Source of the DNA: Bacteroides sp. GM023
GTDB lineage: Bacteria; Bacteroidota; Bacteroidia; Bacteroidales; Bacteroidaceae
Length of the DNA stretch: 64,000 nt
Reading direction: 5' to 3'
NCBI RefSeq assembly: GCF_014750685.1
Contig: NZ_JAAXGE010000005.1
Location: forward strand, 124,001-188,000
A program made the translations under genes and the position numbers. Below the pieces are notes generated by a model. The model did no database searches. It saw only the letters and a list, made by a program, of their open reading frames with translations, and was not told where the DNA came from. This document shows, piece after piece, positions 7,483 to 16,680 of the stretch (position 1 is the first letter of the stretch; every line of letters starts with the position of its first letter).

Positions 7483-9750
7483 ATGAAACAAATAGTTCTA
7501 TGTCTAATCGGAATCTTATTTGCATCGTTTGTATCTGCACAAAAGATAAACCACCCTTCGCTTTTGTACACCCCTCAACGTATTCAGCAGGTGAAACAGC
7601 GTATGCAAAACGAGAAGAAATTACAGGAAGCCTGGGAAGATATTAAGAAAACCGCCGATGAAGCCTTGCAAAAGAAAGATTTCAATCGGTTGGATTATCT
7701 GTCGTTAGCTTATCTGATGACGGATAACAAAGATTATGCTGACGTAATAAAAGAGATTCTTTTGAAAGCAGTGGAAGCCGAGTCTTGGGGAGATATGGAA
7801 ATGATGGCACGTATTCCTGCCTGGCGTTCGCAACTGGGCATGGCACATAAGAGTTTTCTTTCTGCCATAGGGTATGATGCAGCTTATAACGTAATGTCTT
7901 CTTCGGAAAGAAAAAAGATAGCCGAAGGATTGAAACGATTGGCGGTAGAACCTGCATTGGGCGATTGGCTATTGGAACCTACCCGTATCCATTCTTTGAA
8001 CTCTATGGGACACAACTGGTGGACTTCCTGCGTATGCCAGGGTGGAATTCTTGCATTAAGCCTACAGAATGAACTTCCCGAAGTAAAAGAGTGGGTAGAC
8101 CAGCTTCATGAATCACTTCCCGAATGGTTTGACTTTGCAGGCGATGCCTTGCAACAGAAAGCAAAGAGCTTTGATGAGGCCGGAGGAATGTATGAAAGTC
8201 TGAATTATGCAAACTTTGGCATCCAGGAAGCTCTACTGTTTCGGATAGCTTGGATAAATACGCATCCCGGACAGAATCCCGGCGATATACCCCAATTAGC
8301 AAAACTGCCGAACTACTTCTCACAAGTATGCTATCCCCGTACAGGTATGCTGCATAGTTTGAATTTTGGCGACAGCCATAAGAACGTATCAGCAGAATCA
8401 AGTATGATGTTACTGTATGCATTAGGACTGAAAGACCCGACTATTCTGTGGTATATAACCCAGATAGAGCAAGGGCAGCATCGCGATGGTTTTTTCCTGA
8501 ATCGTCCGATGGGCTTTCTTTATACACCTGATTTGAACAAAGCTCCCGTAACTCCCGAATTGAAAACGTCACAACTATTCTCAGATTTCGGTTGGGCTAC
8601 CATGCGTACTTCATGGGAAAAGGATGCTACGATGCTTGCCGTGAAAAGTGGCCATACCTGGAATCATTCTCATGCGGATGCCAATTCCTTTATTGTTTTC
8701 CATAAAGGAGTCGATATAATCAAGGACGGAGGAAACTGCTGGTATCCCAATCCTGCCTATCGCAACTATTTCTTCCAAAGCCAGGCGCATAATGTAGTCC
8801 TGTTCAACGGAGAAGGACAACCCCGTGAACAACAGTATAGCGGCTCTACTTTGCGAGGAAATCTTTGTCATCTCCTGGATGCAGGCAATGTGAAATATGT
8901 TTTAGCGAATGGAACAGGTCCTGTCTCTAATAATTTCAGCCGTAACTTCCGTCATTTCCTATGGATGGATAATGTGATTTATATGATTGATGACTTGAAG
9001 ACGCACAAAGTCGGACAGTTCGAATGGCTATGGCATACCAATGGAACTTACAAGAAATCGGGCATTGACGTAAATGTGACAAACGGAAATTCTTCAGTAG
9101 TCATCCGCCCTTTATATCCTCGTCTGCTGGCTAAATCAGATTTTGTGCACGACTATCCCGAAGATTTATATTGGGAAGAAATAGAAGCTCCTACGGAAGA
9201 CTTGAAAGGAACCGAAAAATATTATTCTTTCCATTTACCGGCCGAAGTGAATCGTGTGAAAGGACTGACAGCCATTATCCTGAAAGATACTCCCGATGAA
9301 AAAGACCTGCCACAAATGGAAAGGCGTGAAGGGCAGGACTGGATAGGGCTTCGTATCCGTCATAAAGGTAAAATTACCGATTTATATATTAACCAATTGG
9401 CAGACGGAAGATTAATGCACAGTAATTCATGGATTATGCCCGACGGTTGGATGACAGATGCTTATATGTTTGCTGTTTCCTATCCGGAAGATACTGAAGC
9501 AAAGGATGCTAAGGATTTCTTCATTGCCTACGGAAGTGCATTGAGACGGGACAATGAAACCTACTTCTCATCATTGGCTAAGCTCTTCGTCATTCAGAAA
9601 GCAGAAGATAAGAAACTGAATCTTTGGATAGACGGACAGCCGAAGATAAATGCAACTTTTAGAAGTACAAAGAAGCCTGTAACTGTAGAAGTGAATGATA
9701 AGAAAATTCCGGTGAGCTATCAGAATTCGCAGGTAAAGGTGAAACTATAA
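7483..9750 (+). CDS. Heparinase II/III-family polysaccharide lyase
   Basis: A 755-residue secreted protein (signal MKQIVLCLIGILFASFVSAQ). The N-terminal (alpha/alpha) toroid and the C-terminal heparinase II/III beta-sandwich region match the architecture of PL12/15/17/21-type lyases. Conserved-looking segments are NSMGHNWWTSC (about residue 180), WNHSHADANSF (His-rich, about 405) and the Tyr-containing FQSQAHNVVLFNG stretch. Such lyases cleave at uronic acids by beta-elimination and leave an unsaturated uronate, the substrate of the GH88 enzyme encoded at 38992. I cannot assign the PL family or polysaccharide. The longer reading frame starts at 7453, inside the previous gene; the ATG at 7483 begins the signal peptide. 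A hairpin at 9809-9851 follows. Confidence 0.82.
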   Translation: MKQIVLCLIGILFASFVSAQKINHPSLLYTPQRIQQVKQRMQNEKKLQEAWEDIKKTADEALQKKDFNRLDYLSLAYLMTDNKDYADVIKEILLKAVEAESWGDMEMMARIPAWRSQLGMAHKSFLSAIGYDAAYNVMSSSERKKIAEGLKRLAVEPALGDWLLEPTRIHSLNSMGHNWWTSCVCQGGILALSLQNELPEVKEWVDQLHESLPEWFDFAGDALQQKAKSFDEAGGMYESLNYANFGIQEALLFRIAWINTHPGQNPGDIPQLAKLPNYFSQVCYPRTGMLHSLNFGDSHKNVSAESSMMLLYALGLKDPTILWYITQIEQGQHRDGFFLNRPMGFLYTPDLNKAPVTPELKTSQLFSDFGWATMRTSWEKDATMLAVKSGHTWNHSHADANSFIVFHKGVDIIKDGGNCWYPNPAYRNYFFQSQAHNVVLFNGEGQPREQQYSGSTLRGNLCHLLDAGNVKYVLANGTGPVSNNFSRNFRHFLWMDNVIYMIDDLKTHKVGQFEWLWHTNGTYKKSGIDVNVTNGNSSVVIRPLYPRLLAKSDFVHDYPEDLYWEEIEAPTEDLKGTEKYYSFHLPAEVNRVKGLTAIILKDTPDEKDLPQMERREGQDWIGLRIRHKGKITDLYINQLADGRLMHSNSWIMPDGWMTDAYMFAVSYPEDTEAKDAKDFFIAYGSALRRDNETYFSSLAKLFVIQKAEDKKLNLWIDGQPKINATFRSTKKPVTVEVNDKKIPVSYQNSQVKVKL

Positions 9751-9808
9751 ATAAGTATATCCAGGATAAATTCTATCTTTTCAAAAAGAATAAGTTCCTT
9801 GTTTTTTG

Positions 9809-9851
9809 TGCAAACCTATATAAAATCCGAGATATTTTATGTAGGTTTGCA
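9809..9851. promoter_or_regulatory. 18-bp inverted repeat overlapping the regulator promoter
   Basis: Arms 9809-9826 and 9834-9851 pair with one mismatch across a 7-base loop (outer part TGCAAACCTA / TAGGTTTGCA). The right arm contains the -7 element TAGGTTTG. It may be an operator, a terminator for the upstream lyase operon, or both. No T-run follows, which argues against a simple terminator. Confidence 0.55.
9842..9849 (+). promoter_or_regulatory. -7 promoter element of propeller-AraC regulator 1
   Basis: TAGGTTTG matches TAnnTTTG. It lies 27 bases before ATG 9877. The paralogous regulator at 24623 has TAAGTTTG in the same position, and both are preceded by a similar GAGAT...TTTTATG stretch, which supports homologous promoters. 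Confidence 0.55.
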
Positions 9852-9876
9852 TTGTTTCGTTAAATATGAATCCTCT

Positions 9877-12652
9877 ATGCATAATCTAATACGACATATA
9901 GTGAAGACTTTGGTTGCCCTTTGTCTGCTACTCATAAGTATGCCTATTTATCCGATTTCATACTCTTTCCGCAGTATTTCCGAAACGGACGGACTTTCCG
10001 ACCTGATGGTCAGTTCTTTTTATAAAGACTCATTAGGCTATATCTGGATTGGCACAGCAAGTTCTGTTGAACGTTTTGATGGAGTCCATCTGAAACATTA
10101 CCCTATATTGGGAAATAATGAAAAACTAAAATGGGTGAATGTAATAACAGAGACGGCAGGTAATAGGATATGGATAGGGAATGATATGGGATTGTGGACG
10201 GTTCATAAGGAAACGGAAAAACTGGAACCCTTTAGTCCGGAGACTATTAATTGTGGTGTCCGTGCCCTTTTGCCAACTCAGGACGGAGGATTGTATATAG
10301 GCAGTGAAAAAGGCTTATTTATCTATCGAAATAATCAATTGGAACGACTGGCAGTAAGTTCCGACATCTTATCGGCGGAAAACTTCATCGTTGCATTGAA
10401 TTTGGATGAAAATGGAACTTTATGGATTCTCACCAAAGGCGGATTACATTCCATGAACATCTCAAACCGGAAAATAACCTCTTATCCATACAAGCAAGGA
10501 TTCTCCTATAGAAACATGACACGTATCGGCAAAAAGCTCTATTTAGGAACAATGGATCATGGATTGCTATGTTTTGATAGTTCGACAGGTGAGTTTAAAG
10601 AAAATATTATCGACTTGGGTTGTAACGTTATCATGTCTCTCTCCAGTGATGAAAAGAATCTGTTGTATGTAGGTACCGATGGAAACGGGGTACATTTTGT
10701 CTCTGCGGACAACATGAAGATTGTTCGTTCCTTTTGTTACGAACCGGGAAATAAACAGGCGATCCGTTCCAATTCTGTCTATGCGTTATTAGTTGACAGG
10801 GAAGGAGTGATTTGGATTGGCTTTTATCAGTTAGGATTGGATTATACGCTATATCAGAGCGGGTTTTTCTACCTATGCCTATCTTCCCTATTTCGATTCG
10901 AAAGAGATGCCTGTTCGTGCAATAGCCGTTTCGAAAGATGAGAAACTGATAGGTTCGCGCAATGGACTTTTCTATATAGATGAAAAGAAGCAGCGGTTTA
11001 AAAGTTTTAAAGTTCCTCAGTTACGTTCCAATATGATCCTGTGTATTTATGCTTTTGAAGGAAAGTATTACATCGGTACTTATGGTGGCGGTATGTATGT
11101 ACTCAATCCTTCCACGTTGGCTTTGTCTGATTTTGAAGCAGCAGACCTAAAATCAACCCCATTCTTGAAAGGGCATGTGTTTAGTATAAAATCGGATGAT
11201 GAAGGAAATTTGTGGATGGCGACGTCCATGGGGCTTTATTGTTATAAGGACGGGAAGCAGATCCGGCATTATACTACCGAAAATTCAAAACTACCGGGAG
11301 AAAATGTGTATGATATATGCTTTGATTCCACACGTAAAGGATGGATTTGTACAGAGAACGGTTTATGTATTTGGGATCCGTCAACCAATAGTGTGAAGTC
11401 GGATGTGTTTCCCGAAGGATTTATTCATAAAGATAAAATCCGGACGGTATATGAAGATTCCAATCATGAACTTTATTTTCTTCCTGACAAAGGTGCTATT
11501 TTTATATCTGATTTGTCGATGAATCATTTTCGGAGAATGCAGTCGGGTACTCCTTTGGATGGAAAGGATGCGATGTTTATTGTAGAAGATCCCGAAGGTT
11601 GGTTGTGGATTGGTACCAATTTGGGCTTATATCGTTATGATAAGAAAAATAATTTTATTCCCTATAATTTCGTAGATGGCTTGCCGAGCTCTATTTTTAT
11701 AACCTGTTTCCCTGTAATAGACGAAGAGGGTACAATATGGTTTGGTAATTCGAAAGGTATGATTTATCTGACCTCGGAACAAAACGGCAGAAAGGCAAAA
11801 TGGCATTATCCGGTTGCTATTACCGACGTACTGGTGAATGGAAAGCAATCTGTTTATGCTCAGATGAATAGAGAAAATAACGTGTATAAAATAAAATTGG
11901 AAGCCGGGCAACGCAATCTGACAATCCGTTTCTCCGGGTTTACCTATTCGGAGCCTGCTTATATGTCTTATAAATGTAAGATGGAAGGGATAGATGGCGA
12001 CTGGCAATTATTGAGCGGACAATCAGAAATGACGTATTACGACTTATCATCCGGCAATTATCAGTTTAGAATTCACCGGGTGGATGATCCGGAGTCGGAA
12101 ATTAGCCTGATAGTGACTGTTGCTCCTCGTTTCAATGCTGTTTTGTGGAGTATGATTGTTTTAGTGATATTGACAGTAACCTTGACTTATATATATTATC
12201 ACCGGAGAATGAAACGAAACAACCTTATTGAATTGACGGAAAAGCAGCAACCGGTAATAGAAGAAAAATATAGAAAAAGCAATGTGACTGAAGAAGAATG
12301 TAGACGCTTGGCTGGCGAATTGGAACTTCTGATGCAAAGGGATCGGCTATATGTCAATCCAAATCTGAAAATAGCAGATTTAGCTTCTATATTGAATGTT
12401 TCTACTTATACATTATCCTATTTATTCAATCAATACTTGGATAAAAACTATTATGACTATTTGAATGACTATCGCATAGAGGAGTTTAAGCGTTTAGTTG
12501 ATAAAGATGAATATTCCAAATATACATTGACAGCCATCGCTGAACTATGCGGTTTTAGTTCGCGCACGTCTTTCTTTCGCTATTTTAAAAAGGTTATCGG
12601 AATTACTCCGAATGAATATATTCGAAGTATCGGAAAGACCAACGAAGAATAA
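9877..12652 (+). pseudogene. Frameshifted membrane propeller-AraC regulator, copy 1
   Basis: Two reading frames together are a full paralog of the 941-residue regulator at 24623: signal peptide, Reg_prop beta-propeller, Y_Y_Y domain, one membrane span, AraC helix-turn-helix. The first frame runs 9877-10941 (355 residues). It matches the paralog as far as LYQSGFF, then gives unrelated residues to a stop. The second frame resumes the match from about 10872 (TYAYLPYFDSKEMPVRAIAV). The break is at the GGG-TTTTT-CT run at 10861-10870 and equals one extra base or two missing ones. This may be a real inactivating mutation, a phase-variable homopolymer or a sequencing error. I chose ATG 9877 (MHNLIRHIVKTL) because it begins the signal peptide. 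No other disruption is visible, so decay is recent if real. Confidence 0.8.
10907..12652 (+). CDS. C-terminal open frame of split regulator 1 (propeller end, TM, AraC)
   Basis: This 581-codon frame carries the rest of the copy-1 regulator: the remaining propeller repeats (for example DPEGWLWIGTNLGLYRYD), the Y_Y_Y domain (SGNYQFRIHRVDD), a membrane span (WSMIVLVILTVTLTYIYY) and an AraC-type DNA-binding domain ending CGFSSRTSFFRYFKKVIGI...NEYIRSIG. The ATG at 10907 is internal to the ancestral gene and offers no signal peptide, so if it were translated alone the periplasmic part could not be exported normally. It is listed because the DNA-binding half is intact and could be restored by a one-base change. 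Confidence 0.6.
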   Translation: MPVRAIAVSKDEKLIGSRNGLFYIDEKKQRFKSFKVPQLRSNMILCIYAFEGKYYIGTYGGGMYVLNPSTLALSDFEAADLKSTPFLKGHVFSIKSDDEGNLWMATSMGLYCYKDGKQIRHYTTENSKLPGENVYDICFDSTRKGWICTENGLCIWDPSTNSVKSDVFPEGFIHKDKIRTVYEDSNHELYFLPDKGAIFISDLSMNHFRRMQSGTPLDGKDAMFIVEDPEGWLWIGTNLGLYRYDKKNNFIPYNFVDGLPSSIFITCFPVIDEEGTIWFGNSKGMIYLTSEQNGRKAKWHYPVAITDVLVNGKQSVYAQMNRENNVYKIKLEAGQRNLTIRFSGFTYSEPAYMSYKCKMEGIDGDWQLLSGQSEMTYYDLSSGNYQFRIHRVDDPESEISLIVTVAPRFNAVLWSMIVLVILTVTLTYIYYHRRMKRNNLIELTEKQQPVIEEKYRKSNVTEEECRRLAGELELLMQRDRLYVNPNLKIADLASILNVSTYTLSYLFNQYLDKNYYDYLNDYRIEEFKRLVDKDEYSKYTLTAIAELCGFSSRTSFFRYFKKVIGITPNEYIRSIGKTNEE

Positions 12653-12703
12653 TCTACCTATGTACCTTTCACTTTAAACTTTAGATTGATAAATACCCCT
12701 TTA

Positions 12704-12729
12704 GAGTCTCAAATAATAAATTGAGACTC
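12704..12729. promoter_or_regulatory. GAGTCTCA inverted repeat upstream of ECF sigma gene 1
   Basis: A perfect 9-base-pair inverted repeat, GAGTCTCAA (12704-12712) and TTGAGACTC (12721-12729), with an 8-base spacer. It lies 116 bases before the sigma-gene -7 element. The same core GAGTCTCA...TGAGACTC recurs at 28217-28256, a similar distance before the second sigma gene. It is a candidate operator for the propeller-AraC regulator; a terminator for the regulator gene is the alternative. Confidence 0.6.
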
Positions 12730-12845
12730 TATGAATTTGTAACCTAACTGATTGATAATTAGCTTTTAATTTAGTTTCTCGTTCTCTGCCAATAGGACGG
12801 AATTTATCTCTCTCTTTTTGAATATCAGTTTTCATATTTACCCTC

Positions 12846-12853
12846 TATATTTG
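12846..12853 (+). promoter_or_regulatory. -7 promoter element of ECF sigma gene 1
   Basis: TATATTTG matches TAnnTTTG and is embedded in CCCTCTATATTTGC, a 14-base core identical to that before the second sigma gene. The start codon at 12884 is 30 bases downstream. AATAGGACGG lies at 12791-12800; its exact reverse complement occurs before the second sigma gene. Confidence 0.6.
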
Positions 12854-12883
12854 CCAGCGTAATGATAAACAAAAATCTAAGCA

Positions 12884-13399
12884 ATGGAAAATATAGATAT
12901 GTCATCCGCACAGTTGATTACTGATTCCTATCAGAATTATCATCGTTCCGTCTACTTATATATAGTATATAAGATAGGGAAAGATGAAGACGCGAAAGAT
13001 TTGGCTCAAGATGTATTTTTGCGTTTGATGGATTATAAGCAAATGTTGCGTCCGGAAACAGTAAAGTACTTCATCTTCTCTATTTGTCGGAATTTGGTTA
13101 CTGATTATTTGCGTCGTCATTATAAAATGCAGGAAATCACATCCTATTTTTTAGATCAGATTCCTACCTCTACCAATGAGGTAGAGAGTCAGATTATCGC
13201 CAATGATATAGCTGCGTGTGAGCAGGAGAGAGTTCTCCGGCTGCCTGCGCAACGGAAGAAAATTTATGCGATGAGCCGTTTCGGGCACAAATCGTCGGCA
13301 GATATTTCCGCTTGTCTCGGCTTATCTGTCCGTACGGTAGAAAATCATTTGTTTATCAGCCGGAAAGAAATCCGCGAATATATCCAACAGTGTATCTAA
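12884..13399 (+). CDS. ECF-type RNA polymerase sigma factor, module 1
   Basis: A 171-residue sigma-70-family ECF factor. Region 2 covers about residues 18-85 (DAKDLAQDVFLRLMDYKQ, core polymerase and -10 binding). Region 4 covers about 115-170 and includes the helix-turn-helix around LGLSVRTVENHLFISRKEIR. It should direct polymerase to promoters of the following susC/susD operon. Unlike typical Bacteroides ECF/FecR pairs, no anti-sigma gene is adjacent, and the following SusC lacks the STN domain that would talk to one. Control is therefore more likely at transcription of the sigma gene itself, perhaps by the neighbouring propeller-AraC regulator. susC starts 44 bases downstream and is probably cotranscribed. 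The second sigma factor at 28404 is a clear paralog. Confidence 0.9.
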   Translation: MENIDMSSAQLITDSYQNYHRSVYLYIVYKIGKDEDAKDLAQDVFLRLMDYKQMLRPETVKYFIFSICRNLVTDYLRRHYKMQEITSYFLDQIPTSTNEVESQIIANDIAACEQERVLRLPAQRKKIYAMSRFGHKSSADISACLGLSVRTVENHLFISRKEIREYIQQCI

Positions 13400-13443
13400 T
13401 ATTAGAATAAATAGTATAAATGTTAGTTTTAAATTTTATGTAT

Positions 13444-16400
13444 ATGAAAAAAAGTCTCTTCAGATTTTCATCGAGAAGGATTCTATTCTCCACGGTGATA
13501 GCCTCTGCTCTTCTGGCAGGTGGTTCGCAGGCTGTCTTTGCAGATGCTGGGGAAGTGCAAGCTGTATTTCAGTCTGGCACAATCAAAGGAAAAATCGTGG
13601 ATTCCAATGGCGGGCCTGTCATTGGCGCCAATGTTATGGTTAAAGGTACCACGAATGGATGTATAACAGACATCGACGGAAACTTCTCATTGAAAGATGC
13701 CAAAGGAACTTTGGTTATCTCCTATATCGGTTACAAAACGGAAGAGGTACAGGTGAAAGGCTGTGAAACTAATTTGAGAATTGTGCTGAAAGAAGACTCT
13801 GAACTACTGCAAGAAGTTGTGGTGGTGGGGTACGGTAGCATGAAGAAAGAATCGTTGACAGGTTCGGTAACTGTGGTTGACCAGAAACTTTTTAAAGATA
13901 AAGGTACGGTAGCCAATCCACTCTCGGCTATGCAAGGTCAAGTACCGGGTTTACGCATCACCCGTTCGTCTGCTGCTCCGGGCGAAGAAGGATGGGGCGT
14001 CTCTATCCGTGGTTCGGTTTCGAAGAATAACGTAGAGCCTTTACTGATTATCGACGGCGTACCTGCCAGCGGTGTGAGTGAGATGGCGCAACTCAATGCT
14101 GACGATATCGAAACCATTAACTTCCTGAAAGATGCTTCGGCTGCCATTTATGGGGCAAAGGCGGCCGGCGGTGTGATTTTGGTAACCACCAAACGTCCTG
14201 ACGTCGGTAGAACCAAAGTGGAATATAGCGGTTCGGTTACACGCAAAATTGTAGGTTTGCAACCTCGCATGATGAGCATGGATGAATGGACAGACGGTGT
14301 GCTCCAAGCTCGCTTGAATGATGGCTATGGCGAAGATGACAACTGGGTACGCTACGCCCGTTTGGCTAAGGCGATGAAGGGCAGTTGGATTAACCTGCAT
14401 GGTGGTAACAACCCTGACGAAGATCCCATTCCGGGAGGATTCCGTGGCGTGGCTGATTTTGTGTTTCACGATATGAACTGGACTGATGTGTTGTGGGGAA
14501 ATGCCACTTCTACCCAGCATAATCTTAGTGTAAGCGGAGGTACTGAAAAATCGAGTTACCGACTTTCACTAGGTTATTTGAACGACCAAGGTACGCTGCA
14601 ATGGGGAAACAACTCAAACGAACGCTATAATGCACGTTTGTTCAGTAGCGTCAAGATAAACGACCGTATCAGTTTGGAAACCAACATGTCGGCCAGTCGC
14701 CAGCATCAAGTAGCTCCTACACAGATTGGCAGCATATTAGGCAGCAGCATACCGCAACCGGGGCTTCCGGTTTCGACTATCGATGGCAAACCTTATGCAT
14801 GGGGTGGTATTCACACTCCCAACTGGTCAGCCGAGTTGGGCGGAGACAACAAACTTGTGGTAACCGCTATGAGTGTGAATGAGATTTTAAAAGTAAACAT
14901 TCTGGATGGGCTTGATTTTCAAGGCACTTTGGGATACTCAACGAATAACGCAGCCCGTGATGAACAATATCTTTCGATTGATTGGTATCAATACGACGGA
15001 ACACCGATTCTGAACGAGAACTCTCCTTATCCCGCCAAAGAAAAATCGTCATATACGAAAAGTTCCGCACGTACCGACAACTACACAGCATCCGCTTTCC
15101 TCACTTATAAGAAGTTATTTGATGAAGTTCATGACATATCGCTTATGGGAGGTGTGCAATACGACTATGCTGCTTACGATTATAGCGGTACCAAAGCAAT
15201 GGATGTGGAAGCTGCTATCGAATCGCTCAACGGTAAGGGGCAAGTCTACATCGATAAAGTAGACCGTTGGGAGGAAGCCATTCTTTCTTATTTCGGCCGT
15301 TTGAATTATAACTACAAGTCGAGATATATGGTAGAAGTGAATGCTCGCTACGACGGCTCTTCAAAATTCTTGCCTGAAAACCGCTGGAACTTCTTTTGGG
15401 GGGCATCGGCCGGATGGCGTATCACTGAAGAGAAATTTATGGAGAACTTGCGCAATTATGTGAGTGAACTGAAACTGCGTGCTTCATATGGTGAGGTAGG
15501 TAACCAAAACGGTATCGGACGCTATGACGGCATACAACTCTACAACTATAAATCTGGTAGCGGTGCCTTGTTAGGCAATTCGAAAGGAACCTATGTAGAA
15601 TCTGCCGGACTGGTGAGTACCGTGCGCACTTGGGAACGCATCTACAACTATAACTTGGGTATCGATTTCGGTTTCCTCAACAATCGCCTTACAGGTACGT
15701 TCGAGGTATTTAAAAAGAAAAATGACAATATGCTGGTTTCTCGTTTGCATCCCGGTGTTTTGGGTGGAACGGCTCCCAGTACCAATAGTGGTAAGTTCGA
15801 AGCTAATGGTTACGATGCCAGTTTGACTTGGCGTGACAAGATAGGCAGTTTCAACTATCACGTTGGCGCTACACTGACCTATATGAATAACAAACTCATT
15901 GATGGAGGTAACATTGTGGTGAATGCAGGCTATAACGAAGCAGTGAATGGCTACCCACTCAATTCTGTGTTTGGTTATCGCTACGTGGGCAAGGTTCAAA
16001 ACCAGGACCAGCTGGACTATTATGTGGACAAATATGTGGGCAGCAACTCTATCGCCCTGCCTGCCAACCTGCGTTTAGGTGACCACATGTATGAGGATGT
16101 GAACAAAGATGGTAAATTGACACAGGATGACCTTGTATTTCTCGGTTCCGACGACCCCAAATATTCGTTCTCGTTTAATTTCGGATGTGAGTGGAAGGGA
16201 TTCGATTTCAATACCGTGTTCCAAGGTGTGGGCAAACGTACCATCTATCGTGAAATCGACTCTTGGAAAGTGCCTTTCAAAGCTATTTGGCTGAACACTA
16301 CTAATCAGTCAGTAGGTAATGTATGGAGCCCTGAAACCCCTAACAACCATTTTCCTACCTATTCGAACAGCAATGACATCAATAACTACAACTACATTCC

Positions 16401-16653
16401 TTCTACCTGGTCGGCCGACAATGGTGCCTACTTGCGTCTCAAAGAGATTGTGCTGGGTTACACATTGCCAAAGGCATGGATGAACAAGAGCGGCTTCATC
16501 AGCAACTTGCGTGTTTACGTATCGGGTGCCGACTTGTGGGAGAAATCGTACATTAGTGATGGATGGGACCCCGAAGCTACTCGCAAAGTGGAGAACAAAC
16601 AACGCTATCCGTTTAACCGCACCGTGACTTTCGGTGTGAATGCCACGTTCTAA
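13444..16653 (+). CDS. SusC-like TonB-dependent outer-membrane transporter, module 1
   Basis: A 1069-residue SusC/RagA-family protein: signal peptide (about 1-31), carboxypeptidase-D-like regulatory domain (TIKGKIVDSNGGPVIGANVMV), TonB-box and plug region (LQEVVVVGYGSMKKESLTGS, GVILVTTKRP), then a 22-strand barrel ending in a Phe (VNATF). It imports glycan oligomers across the outer membrane using TonB energy, capped by the SusD lipoprotein encoded next. There is no N-terminal STN signalling domain. I chose ATG 13444 (MKKSLFRFSSRR) over the upstream in-frame Met codons because it begins the signal peptide. Codon use is visibly GC-richer than in the module-2 paralog at 29052. Confidence 0.95.
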   Translation: MKKSLFRFSSRRILFSTVIASALLAGGSQAVFADAGEVQAVFQSGTIKGKIVDSNGGPVIGANVMVKGTTNGCITDIDGNFSLKDAKGTLVISYIGYKTEEVQVKGCETNLRIVLKEDSELLQEVVVVGYGSMKKESLTGSVTVVDQKLFKDKGTVANPLSAMQGQVPGLRITRSSAAPGEEGWGVSIRGSVSKNNVEPLLIIDGVPASGVSEMAQLNADDIETINFLKDASAAIYGAKAAGGVILVTTKRPDVGRTKVEYSGSVTRKIVGLQPRMMSMDEWTDGVLQARLNDGYGEDDNWVRYARLAKAMKGSWINLHGGNNPDEDPIPGGFRGVADFVFHDMNWTDVLWGNATSTQHNLSVSGGTEKSSYRLSLGYLNDQGTLQWGNNSNERYNARLFSSVKINDRISLETNMSASRQHQVAPTQIGSILGSSIPQPGLPVSTIDGKPYAWGGIHTPNWSAELGGDNKLVVTAMSVNEILKVNILDGLDFQGTLGYSTNNAARDEQYLSIDWYQYDGTPILNENSPYPAKEKSSYTKSSARTDNYTASAFLTYKKLFDEVHDISLMGGVQYDYAAYDYSGTKAMDVEAAIESLNGKGQVYIDKVDRWEEAILSYFGRLNYNYKSRYMVEVNARYDGSSKFLPENRWNFFWGASAGWRITEEKFMENLRNYVSELKLRASYGEVGNQNGIGRYDGIQLYNYKSGSGALLGNSKGTYVESAGLVSTVRTWERIYNYNLGIDFGFLNNRLTGTFEVFKKKNDNMLVSRLHPGVLGGTAPSTNSGKFEANGYDASLTWRDKIGSFNYHVGATLTYMNNKLIDGGNIVVNAGYNEAVNGYPLNSVFGYRYVGKVQNQDQLDYYVDKYVGSNSIALPANLRLGDHMYEDVNKDGKLTQDDLVFLGSDDPKYSFSFNFGCEWKGFDFNTVFQGVGKRTIYREIDSWKVPFKAIWLNTTNQSVGNVWSPETPNNHFPTYSNSNDINNYNYIPSTWSADNGAYLRLKEIVLGYTLPKAWMNKSGFISNLRVYVSGADLWEKSYISDGWDPEATRKVENKQRYPFNRTVTFGVNATF

Positions 16654-16680
16654 TTTTTATTCTTAATATTGAAGATAACA

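Noticed and set aside
9809..9851. Invertible promoter
   Set aside because: The arms are separated by only 7 bases, too short to flip a promoter; a hairpin or operator fits better.
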